This document shows positions 24,629 to 33,502 of a stretch of 64,000 nt of DNA, one piece after another. The notes beneath the pieces are model-generated. The model did not search any database and was not told the origin of the DNA. It saw nothing but the letters and a program-made list of their open reading frames with translations. This stretch comes from an uncultured Eubacterium sp. (GTDB taxonomy: Bacteria; Bacillota; Clostridia; Lachnospirales; Lachnospiraceae). The stretch covers positions 3,926 through 67,925 of the forward strand of contig CAKREC010000006.1 in assembly GCA_934316925.1 (NCBI GenBank), written 5' to 3'. A program made the position numbers and the translations under genes. Each line of letters opens with the position of its first letter. Positions within the stretch are counted from its first letter, which is position 1.

Positions 24629-25831
24629 TTATTTTTCTTCCTTTTCCAAAAATTTTCTGTATGTACTGTCAATTCCCAATGCTCCTAGTGGCGCTGTGAT
24701 AATAATTGCCATAACAGCAACTGACAATATAATTTTACCACAAGGTAGCCCTGCTGCCAATGGCACAGATCCAATTGCTGCCTGGACTGTCGCTTTCGGC
24801 AAATAGGCAATCACGCAAAAGATCCGCTCTTTTACATTCAGATTCGTCTTTACCATACAGAGCAGTACGCCACATGCGCGGAATACCAAAGCGGCCAAGA
24901 TCATGGCGACTGCCGCCACTCCTGCTTCCAGCGTGTAGCGAATGTCGACCGCCGCTCCCACCAGAACAAACAAGATGAGTTCTGCCGCGATCCATAATTT
25001 TCCAAATTTTTCAGATAACCGTTTTGACACAAAGGCGGTACTTTTGGCTTTCAATACACATGCCATGCTCACAACTGCCAGAAGTCCGGAAACCGCAAGT
25101 TTGCCTTCCAGCCAGCCTTCTATCGCAACCAGCAGAAAGGAAACGCCCAATACAATGATGACCTTGGTGCTGTTTCTCACATAGTGTTTTTTCGCGTAAG
25201 CAGTCTCAAAAAACAGATATAAGAAATAGCCAACCAATGCCCCCAGCAAGATTCCCAATACAATGGAAATTGGAATGTTGGCAAACGCTGCCGCGCTGGC
25301 GCTGCTGCCCTGCGCCATTCCCAAAAAGGTTGTGAACAAAACAATAACAAAAATGTCGTCGCACGACGCTCCCGCCATGATCATCTGTGGAATTGCTTTT
25401 TGTGTTCCGTATTTTGTCTCAATAAACTGTACCATACGCGGAACAACCACCGCCGGAGACACTGCCGCCAGAACGGCTCCCATAACCGCGGCATCCACCC
25501 GGCTGATCCCAAGAATAACTGGTGCCAGCAAAATGTAACCAATGATCTCGCAACTAGCCGGTACAAACGACAACATGATCGCCGGACGCCCCACCTTTTT
25601 CAGATCATTAATATCAAGCGACAATCCCGCTTTCAGCAGAATGATGATAAGTGCCATTTTGCGAAGTTCCGCCGAGATCGACAAAATAGACGGATCCAAA
25701 AAATCCAGTACATACGGTCCCAGAACAATTCCCGTAACCAGCATACCAATAATTCTTGGCAGCCGGATCCGGTTGCAGATTGCAGCCATAGCCAGTCCCA
25801 CTAAAAAAATAAGTGACAATGATGTTAACAT
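24629..25831 (-). CDS. Cation:proton antiporter (CPA family, KefB/NhaP-like membrane domain)
   Basis: 400 aa with about 12 membrane segments, beginning LTSLSLIFLVGLAMAAICNRIRLPRIIGML and containing the family's G.vLGP element (GIVLGPYVLDFL) and a discontinuous helix region with VSPAVVVPRM and GASCDDIFVIVLFTTF, where the Asp pair would carry ions. No cytoplasmic RCK/KTN domain follows. It likely exchanges Na+ or K+ for H+. The start at 25831 has AGGAGG upstream; upstream in-frame Met at 25867 lies in a leader repeat. A structured attenuator leader precedes it. Confidence 0.88.
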   Translation of the reverse strand: MLTSLSLIFLVGLAMAAICNRIRLPRIIGMLVTGIVLGPYVLDFLDPSILSISAELRKMALIIILLKAGLSLDINDLKKVGRPAIMLSFVPASCEIIGYILLAPVILGISRVDAAVMGAVLAAVSPAVVVPRMVQFIETKYGTQKAIPQMIMAGASCDDIFVIVLFTTFLGMAQGSSASAAAFANIPISIVLGILLGALVGYFLYLFFETAYAKKHYVRNSTKVIIVLGVSFLLVAIEGWLEGKLAVSGLLAVVSMACVLKAKSTAFVSKRLSEKFGKLWIAAELILFVLVGAAVDIRYTLEAGVAAVAMILAALVFRACGVLLCMVKTNLNVKERIFCVIAYLPKATVQAAIGSVPLAAGLPCGKIILSVAVMAIIITAPLGALGIDSTYRKFLEKEEK

Positions 25832-25837
25832 AATAAG

Positions 25838-25883
25838 TTCCTCCTTACATAGGTGTTGCCCCCACATCCGTCCGGCGGCAATT
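25838..25883 (-). repeat. Leader repeat copy D before the antiporter
   Basis: Minus strand TTGCCGCCGGACGGATGTGG then GGGCAACACC and the site AGGAGGAA. TTGCC and GGCAA pair perfectly around an inner GC-rich loop. It lies between the attenuator hairpin and the ATG at 25831. Confidence 0.75.
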
Positions 25884-25899
25884 TTTCGGATATTAACGC

Positions 25900-25993
25900 A
25901 AAAAGCTGATGCCTTCTGCGACTAATAAAATCGTAGAAGTCATCAGCTTGTATAAGCAGTTTAGGTTTCCCAAGGGAGAACTTCATTCCCTAA
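25900..25993 (-). promoter_or_regulatory. Candidate ion-responsive riboswitch with terminator
   Basis: The RNA starts almost at TTAGGG. TTAGG (from 25993) pairs with CCTAA (to about 25960), enclosing a GGGA/TCCC hairpin and the loop TTGGGAAA. Then a 17-bp-class stem AAGCTGATGACTTCTACG / CGCAGAAGGCATCAGCTT ends in TTTTT (25900-25949), an intrinsic terminator. Aptamer-plus-terminator layout before a cation antiporter suggests a metal-ion switch. The Na+ (DUF1646) and Li+ (nhaA) classes are the candidates I would test first; I cannot assign the class by eye. Confidence 0.6.
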
Positions 25994-25998
25994 CTATT

Positions 25999-26027
25999 AA
26001 TATACCACCGTTGGCAGGCAAGTTCAA
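25999..26027 (-). promoter_or_regulatory. Promoter of the antiporter leader
   Basis: Minus strand -35 TTGAAC at 26022-26027, 17-nt spacer, -10 TATATT at 25999-26004. It overlaps the AraC-type regulator stop codon and places the RNA start next to the first base of the structured leader. Confidence 0.75.
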
Positions 26028-26878
26028 TACAAAATTGTGGATTTGCGATATTCCTTAGGCGTCTGCCCCATATATTTTTTAAAGATCCGGTTATAATAAC
26101 TTGCACTGCCAAATCCACACATATCACTGATCTGCTGAATCGTCTTATCGCTATCCCGCAGATACTCCAGACTTTTTTTTATGCGAAAACGGTTTACATA
26201 CACAATAGGCGAAACACTGGCTATTTCGGAAAACATCCGGCAAAAATGTTCTCTGCTCATGCCTGTTTCTTCTGCCAGATTCTGCAGGGTAATCTCTTCA
26301 TTAAAATGTTCTGCTACATAATCCAATGCTTTTTTCACTTCCTGATGCGGAAATCGTTTTTCTGCCAGCGCACTACACTCAGACAACTCAAACGCCTTTG
26401 CCATTATCCACAAAACATCGGCTTTTATACACAATTCATAGCCAAACTGTTTCACTGCAAAGACTTCTTTTAATTTTAAAAGTTTCTCCCCACACGGATC
26501 TGGCAGCCTAACCGCCAGCCGGATCTCGCCACGGCGAACCCCCTGAAAATATTTTGCATCAATCCGTTCTTTTTCTTCTGCCAGAAATCGATTGGAAAAC
26601 ACCACGGCAAAAAATCCTTTTTTCTCCCCCGGCTCTCCCCATATCATGTGCAGACCGGATGGTGGTACCAGCAGGCACTCTCCTTCCTGCAAAACATACT
26701 CCTCTTTTTCAATTTTTACAAATACTCTGCCCGCTGTTACTGCCACCAGTTCATACTCCGGATGATAATGCAACGGTGCCAAAATTGTTTCTTCTTCTGA
26801 AAAATCCCCGTCAAAAGATGAAACTAAAAAACCCGCTTCACCATGAATCCGGTCTTCCATCAGCCGTCTGTTGTTCAT
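26024..26878 (-). CDS. AraC-family transcriptional regulator
   Basis: 284 aa. An N-terminal cupin sensor domain (HYHPEYELVAVTAGRVFVKI, GECLLVPPSGLHMIWGE) is joined to a C-terminal AraC double helix-turn-helix (ITLQNLAEETGMSREHFCRMF, TIQQISDMCGFGSASYYNRIFKKYMGQTPKEYR in outline). It is divergent from the GH31 gene across an AT-rich 150-bp gap and probably controls it in response to a sugar. The ATG at 26878 follows GGAGG and is preferred to the one at 26917. Confidence 0.9.
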   Translation of the reverse strand: MNNRRLMEDRIHGEAGFLVSSFDGDFSEEETILAPLHYHPEYELVAVTAGRVFVKIEKEEYVLQEGECLLVPPSGLHMIWGEPGEKKGFFAVVFSNRFLAEEKERIDAKYFQGVRRGEIRLAVRLPDPCGEKLLKLKEVFAVKQFGYELCIKADVLWIMAKAFELSECSALAEKRFPHQEVKKALDYVAEHFNEEITLQNLAEETGMSREHFCRMFSEIASVSPIVYVNRFRIKKSLEYLRDSDKTIQQISDMCGFGSASYYNRIFKKYMGQTPKEYRKSTILY

Positions 26879-27031
26879 ACGTCCTCCATTTGTCAATATT
26901 GTGCTATTTTCTATCAATTATATTAAAGTATTTTTTATAAATAATCAATATAATCACATTATAAGGTAATGACACAATCCCTCTGGGACGACCGGAAACC
27001 GATAATGCTAACATTTACAAGGAGGCTTTAT

Positions 27032-29041
27032 ATGAATTTTTTTGAGATCACAGATAACCAATTATATTTTCGAAATGACGGAGAACTTTTATCCATCATG
27101 CCATGGGGGGACAATTCGTTGCGTGTCCAATCTTCTCTTATGGATCAGATACCGTCTGGCGACATCGCGCTGATCCATCCGGAGTGCAGCGCGCCGGGCG
27201 CCATTCAACTTAAAGTTCTGGATGAGCGTCATGCGACGATTACCAACGGAAACATTACGGCATCTTTGTTCGTGCAGGAATGGGGCAATCTTTTGCAGAT
27301 CTCTTTCTACAATCAAAAAGGAGAACTTCTTTTGCAGGAGCAAAGCAATGGCGCAGCTCTGGCAAGAAGAGCAAGAAAATTTTATACCAAAGATGGAGGA
27401 AGTTATAAGCTGAAAGTAACGTTCGATTCCGATCCGGATGAGAAAATCTACGGCATGGGACAATATCAACAGGAAATTTTCGACCTGAAAGGGTGCAATC
27501 TGGAGCTGGCTCACCGAAACTCCCAGATCAGTATTCCTTACTATCTTTCCAGTAAAGGCTATGGCTTTCTCTGGCATAATGCAGCCATTGGCGAGGTACA
27601 CTTTGGAAAAAATACAACCGAATGGATTGCCAATTCAACCGATAAAATGGACTACTGGATCACTGCCGGTGACACGCCAAAAGCAATTCAGCAGCAGCTG
27701 GCAGTCTGCACCGGAAAGCCGCCGATGATGCCGGAATACGGTCTTGGTTTCTGGCAATGTAAATTGCGGTATTACAACCAGCAGCAGGTTCTGGATGTCG
27801 CTTCGGAGTACAAAAAAAGAAACATCCCTCTTGATGTGATCGTCATCGACTATTACCACTGGCCTCATTGTGGCGACTGGCGATTTGATGAGGAATTCTT
27901 CCCGGATCCAAAAGAAATGGTGGACAAACTTCACGAAATGGGTGTTGAAACTATGGTCTCTGTCTGGCCGCAGGTCGAGTGGGGCAGTGAAAATTTTGAA
28001 GAAATGAAACAGCAGGGACTTCTTGTTAAATTCAACGCCGGTGTCGATGTCCAGATGGTCTTTCATGGAAACAACGTTTTCATGGATGCCACGAATGAAC
28101 GCGCCCGACAATATGTATGGGAAAAATGTAAGAAAAATTATGCGGACTACGGAATCAAAACATTCTGGCTTGATGAAGCAGAACCGGAATTTACCAATTA
28201 TGACCACGAACTGTATCAGTTCCATGCCGGTCCGGTTGCCAGCATTGGAAATATTTACCCAAGAGAATATTCCAAAATGTTTTATGAGGGTCAAAAAGCA
28301 ATGGGGCAGAATGACATAGTAAACCTTGTGCGCTGCGCCTGGGTTGGCAGCCAGAAGTACGGTGCTTTAGTATGGTCCGGTGACATCTGGTCAAGCTATG
28401 AAGATTTTCGGAAACAGATCTGTGCCGGACTGCATATGTCAATTGCCGGTATTCCGTGGTGGACAACCGATATTGGCGGTTTTCATGGGGGAAATGTGGA
28501 AAGTGATGATTTCAAAGAGCTTTTGCTCCGCTGGTTCGAATATGGTACATTTTGCCCGGTTATGCGCCTTCATGGTCTACGCTTGCCGGGAACCGATATC
28601 TATGACAAGACAGGGGGCAAAAGAGAATGGACCGGCGCCGACAATGAGATATGGAGTTACGGCGAAGAAGCATATGAGATCATGTTAAAATTCATCCGGC
28701 TCCGGGAGATGCTGCGGGATTATGTGCGCAGCCTGATGGAAGAAGCATCACAGACCGGAGCTCCGGTCATGCGGCCTCTGTTTTATGAATTCCCGGAAGA
28801 TTCCGCCTGCTATGACATATACGACGAGTACATGTTTGGCAGTGATCTTCTGATCGCACCAGTCTGTCATGAACATGCCGTCTCACGCCAGGTATATCTG
28901 CCTGACGGATGTCGCTGGACGCATGCCGGCAGCGGCGAGTCGTATGACGGCGGACAATGTTTAGAATTCTCCGCTGCCATTGACACGATCCCCGTTTTCC
29001 TGAAAAATGGACAACAAGCCTACTTGATCGGGGAAATCTAA
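27032..29041 (+). CDS. Glycoside hydrolase family 31 (alpha-xylosidase or alpha-glucosidase)
   Basis: 669-aa cytoplasmic enzyme (no signal peptide). An N-terminal beta-sandwich is followed by the GH31 barrel. The nucleophile is D381 in FWLDEAEPE and the acid/base is D451 in WSGDIW; other marks are KIYGMGQYQQE, GFWQCKLRYY and IPWWTTDIGGF. The start is the ATG at 27032 with AAGGAGG 7 nt upstream, not the frame start at 26969. Nearby GH43, araA and esterase genes suggest plant oligosaccharide use, which favours an alpha-xylosidase, but the substrate cannot be fixed from sequence. The 150-bp upstream gap is AT-rich, with a possible -10 near 26948. Confidence 0.92.
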   Translation: MNFFEITDNQLYFRNDGELLSIMPWGDNSLRVQSSLMDQIPSGDIALIHPECSAPGAIQLKVLDERHATITNGNITASLFVQEWGNLLQISFYNQKGELLLQEQSNGAALARRARKFYTKDGGSYKLKVTFDSDPDEKIYGMGQYQQEIFDLKGCNLELAHRNSQISIPYYLSSKGYGFLWHNAAIGEVHFGKNTTEWIANSTDKMDYWITAGDTPKAIQQQLAVCTGKPPMMPEYGLGFWQCKLRYYNQQQVLDVASEYKKRNIPLDVIVIDYYHWPHCGDWRFDEEFFPDPKEMVDKLHEMGVETMVSVWPQVEWGSENFEEMKQQGLLVKFNAGVDVQMVFHGNNVFMDATNERARQYVWEKCKKNYADYGIKTFWLDEAEPEFTNYDHELYQFHAGPVASIGNIYPREYSKMFYEGQKAMGQNDIVNLVRCAWVGSQKYGALVWSGDIWSSYEDFRKQICAGLHMSIAGIPWWTTDIGGFHGGNVESDDFKELLLRWFEYGTFCPVMRLHGLRLPGTDIYDKTGGKREWTGADNEIWSYGEEAYEIMLKFIRLREMLRDYVRSLMEEASQTGAPVMRPLFYEFPEDSACYDIYDEYMFGSDLLIAPVCHEHAVSRQVYLPDGCRWTHAGSGESYDGGQCLEFSAAIDTIPVFLKNGQQAYLIGEI

Positions 29042-29054
29042 TAAGAATCGATCG

Positions 29055-29099
29055 GACAGTATCAGAACAGTTCCTTCTTGTTCCTGATACTGTCTTTTT
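29055..29099 (+). terminator. Terminator of the GH31 gene
   Basis: GACAGTATCAG-AACAG / TTGTTCCTGATACTGTC then TTTTT on the plus strand. It overlaps the last codons of the convergent acetyltransferase gene. Confidence 0.85.
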
Positions 29100-29679
29100 C
29101 TGTAATCGGTCGTATGACGCGACAAGGGTTGCCTGCCGCCAGAACACCTGCCGGGATATCTTTCGTCACGACGCTTCCCGCCCCGATAATACTGCCGGCA
29201 CCAATCGTCACGCCGCCACACACCGTAACGTCAGACGCCAGCCAACAATTTTCTTCAATCGTGATCGGCTTTCCGTATTCATGATCGTAAAGTGTTCCGT
29301 CTTCCTTATGTTTTACATTTCTTTCTTCCGGTATATAAGGATGGATCGGTGTAGCAATCGTGCAGTTCGGCCCCATAAATACATTATCCCTAATCGTTAC
29401 CGGACACACATCCAATACAACCAGATTAAAGTTTACAAAACAGCCCTTTCCAAAAGTCGTGTTAATCCCATAATCAAACTGGATCGGTCCCTGCAGATAT
29501 GTATCCTCTCCCATGTTCGGAATAAAATCTTTCAAAATTGCTGCTCGTTTTTCTTCCTCATCTTCATACGTGTCATTGTAATCTTTGGACATACGATGGG
29601 CATGAATCCTCTGATTCAAAAGTAACTCGTCGGATGTGTCATATATTTTGCCTGCCAACATTTTTTCACGTTCTGTCAT
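29062..29679 (-). CDS. Maltose/galactoside O-acetyltransferase family (left-handed beta-helix)
   Basis: 205 aa. An N-terminal Mac domain (MTEREKMLAGKIYDTSDELL) is followed by hexapeptide repeats (FGKGCFVNFNLVVLDVCPVTIRDNVFMGPNC) and the acetyl-CoA end motif IGAGSIIGAGSVVTKDIPAGVLAAGNPCRVIR (in outline). The catalytic His is in IATPIHPY. It would acetylate sugars with acetyl-CoA. It converges with the GH31 gene and shares the terminator region. Confidence 0.93.
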   Translation of the reverse strand: MTEREKMLAGKIYDTSDELLLNQRIHAHRMSKDYNDTYEDEEEKRAAILKDFIPNMGEDTYLQGPIQFDYGINTTFGKGCFVNFNLVVLDVCPVTIRDNVFMGPNCTIATPIHPYIPEERNVKHKEDGTLYDHEYGKPITIEENCWLASDVTVCGGVTIGAGSIIGAGSVVTKDIPAGVLAAGNPCRVIRPITEKDSIRNKKELF

Positions 29680-29749
29680 AGTAATTCTCCTACTCGCATT
29701 TTGATAAAAAAACCTTTCGCCGACAAGTATAACATGATTATTCTATAAA

Positions 29750-29796
29750 GAAAAGAAAAAGCCGGACAGAATACCCATCGGCATCCTGTCCGGCTC
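29750..29796 (-). terminator. Terminator of hsp20
   Basis: Minus strand GAGCCGGACAGGAT / ATTCTGTCCGGC then TTTTTCTTTTC, located about 20 bp past the hsp20 stop. Confidence 0.88.
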
Positions 29797-29815
29797 GTTT
29801 TCACAAGCGGATCAA

Positions 29816-30265
29816 CTATCCTTCAATCGCAATATAATTCTTGCTTTCTACTGCGCCTGCCTCCTTCTTCGGTACCTTCAACTGCAAGATACCATCCTGG
29901 AACTTCGCGGAAATCTCATCCTGAGTGATTCCGTCACCCACATAAAATGTTCTGCTAAGACTTCCGGCATAACGCTCACGTCGAATGTATTTGCCGGTCT
30001 TTTTGTCTTTCTCGTCCTTATCCAGACCTTTCGCAGCAGAGATCGTAATATATCCATCATGAAGCTCCGCCTGAACTTCGTCTTTCTTGAAGCCCGGTAG
30101 ATCAATATCAATCTCATAAGCATCCTCCGTCTCTCGGACATCGGTCTTCATGAGATTCTTCTCATTCTTTCCATACAGCGGATTCTTCACAGGGAACATC
30201 GCCTTTTCAAAATCTGTCATCCAATCATCAAATAAGCTTTCTCCAAAAATACTAGGTGTTAACAT
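29816..30265 (-). CDS. hsp20: Small heat shock protein Hsp20/alpha-crystallin
   Basis: 149-aa ATP-independent holdase. An N-terminal arm (MLTPSIFGESLFDDWM) is followed by the alpha-crystallin domain: TEDAYEIDIDLPGFKKDEVQAELHDGYITI in outline, the AGSLSRTFYVG segment and DGILQLKVPKKE. The short C-terminal tail ends SKNYIAIEG. A CIRCE operator overlaps the -35 of its promoter, so HrcA repression is expected. It is monocistronic, with its own terminator. Confidence 0.96.
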   Translation of the reverse strand: MLTPSIFGESLFDDWMTDFEKAMFPVKNPLYGKNEKNLMKTDVRETEDAYEIDIDLPGFKKDEVQAELHDGYITISAAKGLDKDEKDKKTGKYIRRERYAGSLSRTFYVGDGITQDEISAKFQDGILQLKVPKKEAGAVESKNYIAIEG

Positions 30266-30365
30266 AAGTCATTACTCCTTTCTTCCTTTGACAAGTGTCG
30301 GAAATATGGATTCTTATGAACCAGCATAGGCACTTAGACTTTTGCTTTACCTCATCTACAATTAT

Positions 30366-30394
30366 GGTATAACACTTTTTGTTAGCACTGTCAA
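30366..30394 (-). promoter_or_regulatory. Promoter of hsp20
   Basis: Minus strand -35 TTGACA at 30389-30394, 17-nt spacer, -10 TATACC at 30366-30371. The -35 lies inside the CIRCE element, so repressor binding would block RNA polymerase. Confidence 0.8.
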
Positions 30395-30408
30395 GAGGTG
30401 AGTGCTAA
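30382..30408. promoter_or_regulatory. CIRCE operator (HrcA site)
   Basis: TTAGCACTG-N9-GAGTGCTAA, an inverted repeat with one mismatch from the consensus TTAGCACTC-N9-GAGTGCTAA. About 115 bp before the hsp20 start. Confidence 0.92.
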
Positions 30409-30437
30409 TTTTCTGTGAAGATTGTGTGAACTCTTAT

Positions 30438-32591
30438 CTAGTAGTCTTTATTCAGCTTGAAATAAATCATCTCCGGAGAGTTTGCATCGTATTCCTCGAT
30501 TTTTTTTGTTTCAAAATCATAGGAAATCGCAGCATCTTCCCTCGCCGGGTCTCCCTTGCTCTTGTTTCTCCAAAAGCTAATATACACTTTATTTCCAATC
30601 ACAACATTCGTATCGCCTTCTAAGGAAGCAGTTTTCTCCATTTTCTTCATATACTGTGACAGCTTTTTTTCATACGTTACGCCATCTTTTGAATTCAACT
30701 CGTAGGAAAAAAAGGTGCCGTCATCCATGATCATATAAAGCTTATCTTTGTAGGAAAATACCTCGCTTACCAACCTAAGCTCTGAATCTTTACGTGAAAG
30801 ATTTTTATCTACAGCATCGTAAAAATCTTTCTTATTTACTAACACCTTTTGCTTTTTGGTTTTGCAGTCAAAACTCTTGATCGAATCAAAACACTGTATG
30901 ACTTGATCCCCCATTTGTACAAAATAATCTGATGCAAACACGTTATCAAACATCTTTTGTATCCGGCCTGAGGCGAAATCATAAGAATAGCAGTCATAGT
31001 CGGAGGTTTTGCTGTTTTCCGCTCCGATAAAAAAGGTCTTATTGGCTCTTGATCCCGGGCGCAGTTCTGTCAGATTATGATTGATCTTCAGATCTGACCA
31101 TTTTCCTTTTTTTCGGTCGTACTCGCGGCAATAATCAATGCCTCTTACCAGATCCACAACCGAAGCAAATATCTTTGTCTTGTCTGCTTTCCATATATCC
31201 AGTTCGTCCTCATTGGTTCCTTCCAGTTTTTTCATCTGCGAAAATACCGGAAGATCATTTCCTCCAACCGACTTCAATGGCACAATGTAAACACTTGTTT
31301 TGTCAGTCTCCGGCTCATCTACCGTAATAAACATTTCATCATTTGACACATACTGCAGATACCACTCCATCGAAAGATCGCAGAAATTCGTAAAAATGCG
31401 CCGGACAAACTCTCCCTGAAGTGTATATTCATCCAGATACTCGTTGCCGGTATCATCATCATCAACGGTCAGAAAAATATTGTGATCGTTTGCATAATCG
31501 TACCGTTCATTTGCATCTTCCAGTGGCTGGTCCAATTTATATTGTTTATGACTCTTTAAATGCCCCTGCTTCTCACGGGTCACAGTTCCTTTATAAGTAT
31601 CGCAGGACAAAATATATGTCTTTGTTCCATCGGAAACCTCGATTTTAACAACACCGGACTGATAAGCCAGATCCTGTATCAGATCAATTTCCTCGTCTGC
31701 CTCCCCCGGCAATGCGGCACGCAGTGTCTCTTCTTTTACCAGTACAGAGTCCTTCCCGGTGCTGCAATCATACATATGCAGATCGTACTTGCGACGCTCG
31801 CCGATCTTCCATTCAGCCGTATAGAAAAATTTGTCTCCGCCCATTGTGTAGACAGAAAACGGATTGATCGTGGCAATTGGGATCATCTTATTTTTTTCAA
31901 AATCAAATAAGTAAGCGGAAACCTTTTTGCCATCTCCACCGATAAAAACAATTTTAGAGTCACCGACAGATCCAAGCGCATAATCCCAATCGGTATCTTC
32001 AAACCAGTTCTGTTTGCCATCATCACGATGGATCAATACAAATGAGTCGCGGGATTCTTCCTCTTTTAATACATCAAACAATAAGTACTTGTCGTTGCTG
32101 GCGATCAGACTCACCTCATCGATGTCCCCGTCAAGTTTAAGCGGACTACTGACCTTTTTCTGATTTTCAATGTCAAAATCCTCTTTTCCGTTTTTGTGCG
32201 TCATTGGGACAGAAACAATCTGCATCTGCATTGTCTCTTTTTCTGTCTCTTGATCCTCATAATAAAGCAGCTCTCTGTCAGAAATATCCAGAATTTCAAT
32301 ATCCCCTTTTCCTTTCACAATCTCGCTGCATGAATAGGTCTTCAACAGATTACCCTTGTAGTCGTATTGTGCGATTTTCTCATTTTCACTGTCATCATAT
32401 ACCCAATCATAACCACAGGATCTGGTAAGCCAGTTAAACTCACGTGACGGCTTCTCCGAAGCCTCTTCTGCTTTTTCTCCTGACACAGCCAAATTCTCTG
32501 ACGCTTTTTCATCGTTTTTTTGTGCCGGCGCCGTACAACCGGTCAGCAGCGCACACATGATACAAAAAATTACAATCCCTTTTGCTTTCAT
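30438..32591 (-). CDS. Large lipoprotein, propeller-like, unknown
   Basis: 717 aa. A lipoprotein signal with lipobox LTGC (Cys19) is followed by a charged linker (KNDEKASENLAVSGEKAEEASEK in outline) and a long domain of repeated short strands such as YDWVYDDSENEKIAQYDYKGNLLKTY and KYLLFDVLKEEESRDSFVLIHRDDGKQNW (in outline), suggesting a beta-propeller. No enzyme motif is recognised. A role in surface ligand binding or sensing is a guess. It starts 26 nt after the esterase, so it may be the last gene of the arabinose cluster, or independent. Confidence 0.8.
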   Translation of the reverse strand: MKAKGIVIFCIMCALLTGCTAPAQKNDEKASENLAVSGEKAEEASEKPSREFNWLTRSCGYDWVYDDSENEKIAQYDYKGNLLKTYSCSEIVKGKGDIEILDISDRELLYYEDQETEKETMQMQIVSVPMTHKNGKEDFDIENQKKVSSPLKLDGDIDEVSLIASNDKYLLFDVLKEEESRDSFVLIHRDDGKQNWFEDTDWDYALGSVGDSKIVFIGGDGKKVSAYLFDFEKNKMIPIATINPFSVYTMGGDKFFYTAEWKIGERRKYDLHMYDCSTGKDSVLVKEETLRAALPGEADEEIDLIQDLAYQSGVVKIEVSDGTKTYILSCDTYKGTVTREKQGHLKSHKQYKLDQPLEDANERYDYANDHNIFLTVDDDDTGNEYLDEYTLQGEFVRRIFTNFCDLSMEWYLQYVSNDEMFITVDEPETDKTSVYIVPLKSVGGNDLPVFSQMKKLEGTNEDELDIWKADKTKIFASVVDLVRGIDYCREYDRKKGKWSDLKINHNLTELRPGSRANKTFFIGAENSKTSDYDCYSYDFASGRIQKMFDNVFASDYFVQMGDQVIQCFDSIKSFDCKTKKQKVLVNKKDFYDAVDKNLSRKDSELRLVSEVFSYKDKLYMIMDDGTFFSYELNSKDGVTYEKKLSQYMKKMEKTASLEGDTNVVIGNKVYISFWRNKSKGDPAREDAAISYDFETKKIEEYDANSPEMIYFKLNKDY

Positions 32592-32617
32592 TTTCTCAAC
32601 TCCTTCTATAATATGTA

Positions 32618-33502
32618 TTACCCCTGCTTTTCACGGATAAAGTTTTCTATCTCCTGCAGAATTTCCTTTGTCCAGAAGTTTCCCTCATGATCCGCACCGT
32701 CGACAGATACAAAATCAACATCTGCTTTATTTTTTACTAATTCCTCGTAAAGATTCCGGCTCTGCTCATAGGGGATCAATTGATCTTTCGTCCCATGTGC
32801 CAGAAAGACCGGTGGCAGTTTCATCTTTTTCCCATCGAGATTGCTCTGTCTGGCCAGATGGTATGGGCTCATCTGCCTCAAAATATCGTATTCCCGCTCT
32901 TTGCATTTTCCTGCCAGTTCATAAAAAATCTCCTCAAATTCACCTCGCAGGCACGGGTCATCAAGAAGTGCGGGCAGATTCGTCGGCGGAAAACAAGCAA
33001 CGCAATAATCCAGTTTCTCCGACATGCCGCCATGCTCCTTCGTCTCAAACTCTTCCTGCCCTGCTGTCATAGCCGTTAAGAGTGCCAGATTGCCTCCAGA
33101 CGATGTACCCCAGATTCCAATCCGCTCTGTATCGATCCCGTACTGACGCCCTTCCTTCCGCAGAAATCGCAGTGCGGTCTTGACGTCCTGCAGACAGGCG
33201 GGAAATGGATGTCCCTCCAGACTGTTCCGGTGCTCGATCGTCGCAACGGCGTATCCCTTTCTCGCAAATTGCGCCAGCTGCGGAACTTCCATCCACACAT
33301 TGGGAAACGTCCATGCACTTCCCTGAACAAACAATATGGCTGGAAACGCCGGAGTCTCTTGACCCAGGCGATCCCACCACGGAAGTATCAATTGCATCTT
33401 TAACCCAATACCGTTCGCTCCTTCGGGGCGGCTGTATACAAGATCTGGAATGATCTCCGCCATACCTTCCAGCGAATCATTACACGAAATTGTCTTATGC
33501 AT
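32618..33502 (-). CDS. Alpha/beta hydrolase, acetyl esterase-like
   Basis: 294 aa cytoplasmic hydrolase. The nucleophile elbow GTSSGGNLAL and the oxyanion FVQGSAWTF are present, with the Asp in HGTKDQLIPYEQS and His in GADHEGNFW completing the triad. It would remove acetyl or other ester groups from plant-derived oligosaccharides. GTG at 33511 and ATG at 33502 are possible starts; the ATG has better spacing from AGGTGA. It overlaps the GH43 stop by 8 nt, so the two are coupled. Confidence 0.88.
   Translation of the reverse strand: MHKTISCNDSLEGMAEIIPDLVYSRPEGANGIGLKMQLILPWWDRLGQETPAFPAILFVQGSAWTFPNVWMEVPQLAQFARKGYAVATIEHRNSLEGHPFPACLQDVKTALRFLRKEGRQYGIDTERIGIWGTSSGGNLALLTAMTAGQEEFETKEHGGMSEKLDYCVACFPPTNLPALLDDPCLRGEFEEIFYELAGKCKEREYDILRQMSPYHLARQSNLDGKKMKLPPVFLAHGTKDQLIPYEQSRNLYEELVKNKADVDFVSVDGADHEGNFWTKEILQEIENFIREKQG

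Noticed and set aside
26948-26975. GH31 start at 26969
   Set aside because: The first 21 codons have no ribosome site and no family similarity; AAGGAGG before the ATG at 27032 decides the start.
30438-32591. Solute-binding protein of an ABC sugar importer
   Set aside because: It is a lipoprotein in a sugar block, but the sequence shows propeller-like repeats rather than the two-lobe binding fold, and no permease genes are adjacent.
32602-32625. Possible sixth leader repeat copy before the lipoprotein at 32591
   Set aside because: It shares AATACATATTAT, AGGGG and the ribosome site, but the left half is the coding end of the esterase and the TGCC/GGCA pairing is absent. Kept only as a possible degenerate copy.
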